From positions 1 through 41,159 of IMG/VR virus record IMGVR_UViG_3300050134_000023: a DNA stretch of 41,159 bases. One strand, written 5' to 3'. Positions 36,431 through 41,159 of this stretch are shown here, one piece after another. Every line of letters starts with the position of its first letter. Position 1 is the first letter of the stretch. The stretch comes from a virus. The notes beneath the pieces are model-generated. The model saw only the letters and a program-made list of their open reading frames with translations. It was not told where the DNA came from and searched no databases. Both the position numbers and the translations under genes were made by a program.

Positions 36431-37012
36431 ATGGCTTACCATAAAAACCTGACGAAACAGCGATTCGGAAAACTCGTCGTCCGTTGTAAATACGGACGGC
36501 GGGACAAGTTCGGTCGGACGCTTTGGGTCTGTGACTGTGATTGCGGTCGAGAGGCTCGTGTTATAACCGCCAACCTACGATTCAATGCCGATGGCTCGCC
36601 ACGCCAAGGAAGCTGCGGCTGTGACCAAGGCATAAGACCTACAGGCCGGGTGCCCGCCCACAAATACCTCCTAACAGACTACAGAGGTTCTGCAAAAGCC
36701 AACAATCGTCCTTTCGAACTCACGGAGGACGTTTTCATCAAGTTGGTGACCTCCCCGTGTGACTATTGCGGTCGTCTACCAGAGCGCCAAGTATCGCCAA
36801 GCCGCCGTCGTAAGAATGCCGACTATGCCGCCTTCCGTTGGAATGGCATCGACAGAATCGACAGCAACGGGGGATACGTTGAAGGAAACGTCGTGCCATG
36901 CTGCCAGCCATGCAACGAGATGAAATCCGACAAGTCCCGTGATGAATTTTTACAGCTTATCGCCGCTATCTACCGCCACAGGATTGCCAAGAGCGCCAAA
37001 ACAGTGATTTAG
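36431..37012 (+). CDS. HNH endonuclease with zinc module, 193 aa
   Basis: The N-terminus FGKLVVRCKYG...WVCDCDCG...GSCGCD is the zinc module also found at 33091 and in triplicate at 39994. The core CDYCG, WNGIDRIDSNGGYV and VPCCQPCNEMKS is the same HNH subtype as 2950. It probably spread as a homing gene between the portal and methyltransferase genes. Confidence 0.88.
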   Translation: MAYHKNLTKQRFGKLVVRCKYGRRDKFGRTLWVCDCDCGREARVITANLRFNADGSPRQGSCGCDQGIRPTGRVPAHKYLLTDYRGSAKANNRPFELTEDVFIKLVTSPCDYCGRLPERQVSPSRRRKNADYAAFRWNGIDRIDSNGGYVEGNVVPCCQPCNEMKSDKSRDEFLQLIAAIYRHRIAKSAKTVI

Positions 37013-37050
37013 AATGTTGGAACTACTCACCCCGTCCTTTAGAGGGTGAC

Positions 37051-37899
37051 ATGGGTTTCGACATTCAATGCGACGACGTTCTAAAGGCCCTACCACGTTA
37101 CCCAGACAATACATTCAATGGGTGCCTCACCGACCCGCCCTACGAGCTTGGCTTTATGGGTAGGGACTGGGACAAGTCTGGCATTGCTTTCAGCGTCCCT
37201 ATGTGGCAAGAAATCTACCGCGTCTTGACGCCGGGAGCGTATGTGCTGGCGTTCGGATTCCCACGTACTCACCACCGTCTGATGGTTGCTATGGAGGACG
37301 CTGGGTTTGAGTTGAGGGATGTTTTCATGTGGTGCTACACCAGTGGCTTTCCCAAAGCAAAATCCTGCTTAAAACCTTCTTGGGAGCCCGTTATTTTGGC
37401 CTGCAAACGCGGTAAAAAGGTGGTGCCTTTGAACATTGACGCCTGTCGAATCGGAAATGAGAAGCGGTGGAATAAGACCGCCAACAACATCAAGGATTCG
37501 GGGTGGGGAATGCGCCCACAGTACACTGGAGGCAAGCAATCGGGTAAACAAGTGATTGGGCGTTGGCCCGGAAACCTCCTCTTCCAAGAGGATGATCGTC
37601 TGGGTAACTACTTCTTTTGCTCGAAGGCGTCTAAAAAAGAGAAGGACGCGGGGTGTCTCAACGGCAACATCCACCCCACCGTGAAGCCCCTTGATCTGTG
37701 CAAATGGCTGGCAACGCTCATTAAGCCCACAGGCGATACTAAGCTGCTGGTGCCTTTCAGCGGTAGCGGCAGTGAGTTGATAGGTGGGTTTCAGGCGGGT
37801 TGGGATGAAATTGTAGGGATTGAACTTGAATCCGATCACGTTGAACTGGCTAAGCAACGAATCGAACACTGGTGTTCATCCCAACCCGTCTTGGTTTAA
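37051..37899 (+). CDS. Beta-class DNA methyltransferase, 282 aa
   Basis: Motif IV TDPPYELGF near residue 28 precedes the SAM-binding FSGSGSE near residue 232, the order of beta-class N4-cytosine or N6-adenine methyltransferases. HPTVKP is a typical motif before the latter. No restriction gene lies beside it, so it is probably an orphan that protects phage DNA from host restriction or marks it. AGAGGGTG precedes the ATG. It meets the minus-strand gene tail to tail. Confidence 0.9.
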   Translation: MGFDIQCDDVLKALPRYPDNTFNGCLTDPPYELGFMGRDWDKSGIAFSVPMWQEIYRVLTPGAYVLAFGFPRTHHRLMVAMEDAGFELRDVFMWCYTSGFPKAKSCLKPSWEPVILACKRGKKVVPLNIDACRIGNEKRWNKTANNIKDSGWGMRPQYTGGKQSGKQVIGRWPGNLLFQEDDRLGNYFFCSKASKKEKDAGCLNGNIHPTVKPLDLCKWLATLIKPTGDTKLLVPFSGSGSELIGGFQAGWDEIVGIELESDHVELAKQRIEHWCSSQPVLV

Positions 37900-38039
37900 C
37901 GGTGGGCGTTGGCGACGTATGCTGCGACCGATGCTGGCTTGATGCCGTACTTCTTCGCAAGTTCATAGACGGTGCTTCCGTCCTCATGGCCGCGAATCAT
38001 CTTCCGCTTTTCGCTGTCGGATAGCTGGCTCTTTCTCAT
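37896..38039 (-). CDS. Small helix-turn-helix protein, 47 aa
   Basis: Hand translation on the minus strand. GGAAGGAG precedes the ATG. GSTVYELAKKYGIKPASVAAYV is a clear helix-turn-helix pattern, the type found in homeodomain-like transposase or repressor proteins. At 47 residues it is just the DNA-binding unit. It is the last gene of the minus-strand operon, downstream of the ParB-like gene. Confidence 0.7.
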   Translation of the reverse strand: MRKSQLSDSEKRKMIRGHEDGSTVYELAKKYGIKPASVAAYVANAHR

Positions 38040-38080
38040 GCTGGTCTCCTTCCTTTGATATTTTGACTACACAACACAGA

Positions 38081-39037
38081 TTAGTTCCCGGCTGCGGCTG
38101 CTTTTCCCTTCACCATACCGCCGCTGATGCGAATTTCAAAGCGTTCGCGGGCTGTTACCATCGTGTCCACGTTTTTTTGAAGTTGCTTAATGATGTGGTC
38201 GAATACATCAAGAACTTGGTCAGTCGGATAACCGTTGTCATAGTGCCCGTTCAGTTTGCTTGTCCAGTCCCGCACAAACTGAGAACGACGGTTGTGCATA
38301 CCACCAAGGTCTTTTTTGAGTTCACTCAACAGGGCTTGTGGTTTCCGCCCCGGTTCATGATTTATCGCCTTCCTGAGGGCCTTAACTGGGATGCCACAAT
38401 AATCGGCAGCCGCTTTCTCCCGTTCTTTTTGATCCGTAATTGAGCGAACGGGTTCAAGGTTTTTCAGGAGGATGTTCTTCGCCTCGCGAACGCCCGTCTT
38501 GTGGAGGTTGGAACGTACCTGACCGCACGCCAACTTGAGGTTTTTCATGCTCTCAACTTGGTTGAGCGAACTGTTGATAATGGCTTTTTCCTTCATGCCA
38601 CTCTGAATCAGCAGTTCAACCGTCTGTTTCAAGTCCTCAAATTTCGGGGGTTTAGGCCCCGTACAGTTGGCTTTATAGGCGTACAGCAGATATTCAGCTT
38701 CGGTTGCTGGAGCCAGCACCGCAACGCGGATTTTCTTGAAATGACTTCTTACTTCGCGTTTCAACTCAGAGTCGATGCTGTTCGCGGTCAAAGCGGCGTA
38801 TCGTGTGCGTCCTTCGATGAGGCGATAGTAGTCTTTACCCCCGTTCGGAAGGTGCAGCTTTTCTGCTAACTGCGGGGTGACGGGTGCAACCTTTATCAGG
38901 TCGATGTTTTTGCCATCAACATAGAGCCCCTGAAGAAGCACTACCCTCTCAGGGTCTTCAGCCCCAGCTTCGACGCGCACGTCCCAGTCCTTGACTATCT
39001 TGTCTAACGGTACTTCAAGTTCATGGTCGATCTTCAT
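38081..39037 (-). CDS. ParB-like domain protein, 318 aa
   Basis: YYRLIEGRTRYAAL at about residue 70 is the ParB/Srx nuclease-type motif (usually Y-x-L-I-x-G-x-R-R). A helical region including AEYLLYAYKANCTG and a possible HTH follows. Phage ParB-like proteins may be nucleases or regulators, and no ParA partner is seen. AGGGGGA precedes the ATG at 39037. Its start overlaps the stop of the upstream gene. Confidence 0.7.
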   Translation of the reverse strand: MKIDHELEVPLDKIVKDWDVRVEAGAEDPERVVLLQGLYVDGKNIDLIKVAPVTPQLAEKLHLPNGGKDYYRLIEGRTRYAALTANSIDSELKREVRSHFKKIRVAVLAPATEAEYLLYAYKANCTGPKPPKFEDLKQTVELLIQSGMKEKAIINSSLNQVESMKNLKLACGQVRSNLHKTGVREAKNILLKNLEPVRSITDQKEREKAAADYCGIPVKALRKAINHEPGRKPQALLSELKKDLGGMHNRRSQFVRDWTSKLNGHYDNGYPTDQVLDVFDHIIKQLQKNVDTMVTARERFEIRISGGMVKGKAAAAGN

Positions 39038-39648
39038 AATTTTCCCCCTAGTTGGAATGCGACCCACAGCATGGGGCTGGGGCCGTTTTGGTATGTGCGA
39101 GAAGTAATCACCTTTACGGTAGAACGTCCCCGCAAGCCATTGTTAAGCGCAGCAGCGAGCAGCGCAATACGATCAAACCTTTCGATAAGCTTGGATTTCT
39201 CTCGACCCTTTTCCACCGTTACGGCTATGCGGGCGTTATCAATAATTCCACAGCGGGCGATGTTTTCAAGTTCCTGCCTTACTGACCCATCCCGATATCC
39301 CTGCACGTTCCCGCAAAGATCGAAATGGGCGGCTTCAAGTTGGACTCCCTCTTTTGCCCACGTCGTGCAAGCAACGGACACCAAGGCACCACGGCGATGA
39401 ATACCGTCGCGTTCGGGTGCGGACAACGTGCGGGTAAAGGTTGCGATGACGGCGGGAGATTTATCAACGGTGTACACGCTGCGGGGTTGTACACCCGAGG
39501 AGAGGAGGACATCAAGTTCTTTGCGATTCTTTTCGGGAAGGATGAGAACGTCGCCGCCGCGATACGTTTCGAGCAGGATTTTCCAGATAGGAATCCGAGC
39601 CTCTTGTTGCTTCTGCTCGCATTCGTATTTTCCGCCGTTGCGCCTCAT
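39034..39648 (-). CDS. Rossmann-like (methyltransferase-like) protein, 204 aa
   Basis: DVLILPEKN, then VYTVDKSPAV, then a variable stretch and AAHFDLCGN, then RIAVTVEKGRE are spaced like the strands of a class-I SAM-dependent methyltransferase, but the glycine loop is not typical. The ATG at 39648 lies seven bases after the -10 of the promoter, a nearly leaderless start. Confidence 0.55.
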   Translation of the reverse strand: MRRNGGKYECEQKQQEARIPIWKILLETYRGGDVLILPEKNRKELDVLLSSGVQPRSVYTVDKSPAVIATFTRTLSAPERDGIHRRGALVSVACTTWAKEGVQLEAAHFDLCGNVQGYRDGSVRQELENIARCGIIDNARIAVTVEKGREKSKLIERFDRIALLAAALNNGLRGRSTVKVITSRTYQNGPSPMLWVAFQLGGKL

Positions 39649-39655
39649 GGAACCT

Positions 39656-39690
39656 ATTCTACCAAAAAGACGGGCGTTTTTGCTAGGAAA
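39656..39690 (-). promoter_or_regulatory. Conserved-box promoter, copy D (minus-strand operon)
   Basis: On the minus strand: TTTCCTAGC, 17 bases, TGGTAGAAT. The -10 ends seven bases before the ATG at 39648. Same box and spacing as at 14706, 16996 and 20623. Confidence 0.7.
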
Positions 39691-39696
39691 TTTCAA

Positions 39697-39993
39697 ATTT
39701 ATTTACTTGAAGAAGTTTAGCCAATTAAATCCTTTATTTTGTTGTATATATGTACGTAACGCGAGTCGCATCACTTGAAATTTTTCGTCCCTACCCAACT
39801 TCAAGTTGAGAAGACGAGTGACCGTCTATGTAAAGAAAGAATCGGCTTTTCTCCGTATTAGGTAGGGGATCAACCGACTTGCTTACCACACTCGACACAC
39901 AATCTTGAAAATACGGACTTTACGCCGTATTTTGCCTCCATCATCCGCGATGAGGTAAAACAACTTCTAAACTATTGGTAGGGAATGCACACA
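39697..39993 (+). promoter_or_regulatory. Intergenic region between divergent genes
   Basis: Contains CCGTATTAGG (TATTAG about 39856) and a 9-bp hairpin AAAATACGG/CCGTATTTT (39908-39933) that could act as a terminator or leader structure for the gene at 39994. A TAGGG site precedes that gene. No ORF stands out. Confidence 0.45.
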
Positions 39994-40908
39994 ATGTTCC
40001 ATACCGTTTACAAGACGACGAACCTCCAGAACAGTAAATTCTACATCGGTTGCCACAAAACCGATGATCCGAACGACGCCTACCTCGGGTCAGGAAAATA
40101 CCTCAAGAACGCCGTCGCTAAATACGGAATCGGGGGCTTCAGGAAAGATGTTCTGTTCGTCTACTCCGACGCTAAAGCAGCATTCCAGAAGGAGGCGGAA
40201 CTCGTTGACGCCCACGTCAGCGACCCGCTGTGTATGAACTTGAAGAAAGGCGGCGAAGGTGGGTTCGACTGGATAAATGCCACAATCCCAAGCCGACTGA
40301 ACTTGGTAGGAATGACGTTTGGGAAATTGTCGGTTTTGGGGTTTGCGGGCATACGCCCCTTTCCGTCATCCCCCTCGGGCCAGTCTACGTGGCTCGTGCA
40401 GTGCGCCTGCGGTAAGAAAATGACGGTGTTGGGCACTAGCTTGATAAGCGGCAAAACCATAAGTTGCGGCAGCGGTGTTTGCAGGGGAATTGTTTTAGAT
40501 TTGGTTGGAAAAAGGTTCGGCAAACTAGTAGTTGTTGCTTTCAAAGGTATCGGACGCCACCGAAATAGCGCATGGCTCTGCAAGTGTGACTGTGGCGCGG
40601 AGAAGGTGGTCATTAGAAAGTCCTTGCTGTCGGGAGATGCAAAGAGTTGTGGTAAAGGCACTTGTCATCCAAAGCACCCAAAAATTTCAATAGGACAAAG
40701 GTTTGGAAGGCTGGTGGTGGTTGCTCGCTCAGAAAATTCCTCGGGTAAACGTTCTCAGTGGGTCGTTCAATGCGACTGTGGTAGTTCAAGAAAGGTAGTT
40801 CTCGGGGCGAGTCTAAGGAAGTTAGCTACAAAAAGCTGCGGCTGTATTCGTAAGGAAACTACCGCGAAGCTAGCTAAGACTCGTACAGCGGGGGTGAGCA
40901 GTCTATGA
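39994..40908 (+). CDS. GIY-YIG endonuclease with three tandem zinc modules, 304 aa
   Basis: N-terminal GIY-YIG domain (HTVYKTT, FYIGCH, YLGSGKYL, then KEAELVD). Three copies of FGKLxVxxF...W-x-C-x-C-x-C-G...L...S-C-G follow, ending GLC, GTC and GC, starting near residues 108, 171 and 237. The module also occurs once in 33091 and 36431. ATG 39994 (with TAGGG ten bases upstream) is preferred over 39985. The stop overlaps the next ATG (ATGA). Confidence 0.88.
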   Translation: MFHTVYKTTNLQNSKFYIGCHKTDDPNDAYLGSGKYLKNAVAKYGIGGFRKDVLFVYSDAKAAFQKEAELVDAHVSDPLCMNLKKGGEGGFDWINATIPSRLNLVGMTFGKLSVLGFAGIRPFPSSPSGQSTWLVQCACGKKMTVLGTSLISGKTISCGSGVCRGIVLDLVGKRFGKLVVVAFKGIGRHRNSAWLCKCDCGAEKVVIRKSLLSGDAKSCGKGTCHPKHPKISIGQRFGRLVVVARSENSSGKRSQWVVQCDCGSSRKVVLGASLRKLATKSCGCIRKETTAKLAKTRTAGVSSL

Positions 40909-41159
40909 TTACCCAATTGGATCATCAAGTCTCGTGGTCTAAGGAGCTTTTGACTGGGGGGGCTCAGTTTATACAGGTCGCTGACGGTACGCTTTATGTC
41001 GTCAGCAACGTGCGTCAGGACAATTCCTTTGCTATCTTCAAGTCAGACCCCGTACCGCCCGCTCCGGGCCCCGGCGCGTCGTTCACTGTCGTGGCGACAT
41101 ACACCTTCCCTTTTCACGGCTCTCCTCCGCTACCGAACAGCGGTTTCGATCCCGTCGTC
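40905..41159 (+). CDS. Start of an unknown protein, cut by the window end
   Basis: Open from the ATG overlapping the nuclease stop to the last base, 85 codons. The sequence has Val/Tyr-rich strands (QVADGTLYVV) and then a Pro/Gly-rich segment, which might suit a virion or tail protein. No family can be named. Confidence 0.5.
   Translation, partial: MITQLDHQVSWSKELLTGGAQFIQVADGTLYVVSNVRQDNSFAIFKSDPVPPAPGPGASFTVVATYTFPFHGSPPLPNSGFDPVV

Noticed and set aside
1-41159. CRISPR arrays, integrase or insertion sequences
   Set aside because: No regularly spaced direct repeats, no tyrosine or serine recombinase motif and no terminal inverted repeats with a transposase were seen.

Overview
The window looks like part of a large, lytic-type tailed phage genome. 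It has a portal-like protein, a family-A DNA polymerase, a CHC2 zinc-finger primase fragment, many short ATG/GTG/TTG genes with overlapping stop-start junctions, 16 tRNA genes and at least 14 homing-type nuclease genes. No ribosomal, housekeeping or integrase gene was seen. The host cannot be read off directly. Several genes have an extended -10 element 5-7 bases before the ATG, which predicts leaderless mRNAs and fits hosts such as actinobacteria or Deinococcus, but this is only suggestive.

Layout. 0.2-6.3 kb: small genes, a Rad50-like N-terminal half ATPase (1803-2957), an HNH nuclease, a coiled-coil protein, a nucleoside deoxyribosyltransferase-like protein, a minus-strand GIY-YIG nuclease and an Mre11/SbcD-like phosphoesterase. 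6.3-14.7 kb: small hypothetical genes, a GGQ release-factor-like protein, a second phosphoesterase, an ART-like protein and an HNH nuclease. 14.7-16.5 kb: tRNA cluster I (2 Tyr, 6 Leu) with two nuclease genes. 17.0-20.6 kb: small genes, an endonuclease VII, an HNH nuclease and a NADAR (YbiA-like) protein. 20.6-22.8 kb: tRNA cluster II (5 Pro, 1 Met). 22.8-25.8 kb: low coding density, dense hairpins, tRNA remnants, a LAGLIDADG gene and an HNH gene. 26.1-26.3 kb: two Phe tRNAs. 26.6-31.1 kb: primase fragment and DNA polymerase. 31.1-36.4 kb: two endonuclease VII genes and the portal. 36.4-37.9 kb: HNH nuclease and DNA methyltransferase. 37.9-39.6 kb: a minus-strand operon (Rossmann-like protein, ParB-like protein, small HTH protein). 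40.0-41.2 kb: GIY-YIG nuclease with three zinc modules and the start of an unknown gene.

The most striking observation is that each of the two large tRNA clusters is preceded by a very short ORF whose codons match the tRNAs encoded downstream. Cluster I (Tyr/Leu tRNAs) follows a 27-codon ORF with 6 Leu and 2 Tyr codons, a mutually exclusive antiterminator and terminator, and a U-tract. Cluster II (Pro/Met tRNAs) follows a 24-codon ORF with 4 Pro and 4 Met codons and mutually exclusive hairpins, one of which takes up the 5' strand of the first tRNA. Both have the same unusual promoter (a TTTCCTAKC box, 17 bases, then TGGTAnnAT), also found before two protein genes. I infer a phage-encoded attenuation system in which shortage of a tRNA species, as after host anticodon-nuclease attack, switches on replacement tRNAs. 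This is inference from sequence and needs testing.

All coordinates, pairings and translations were worked out by eye; no database search was possible.
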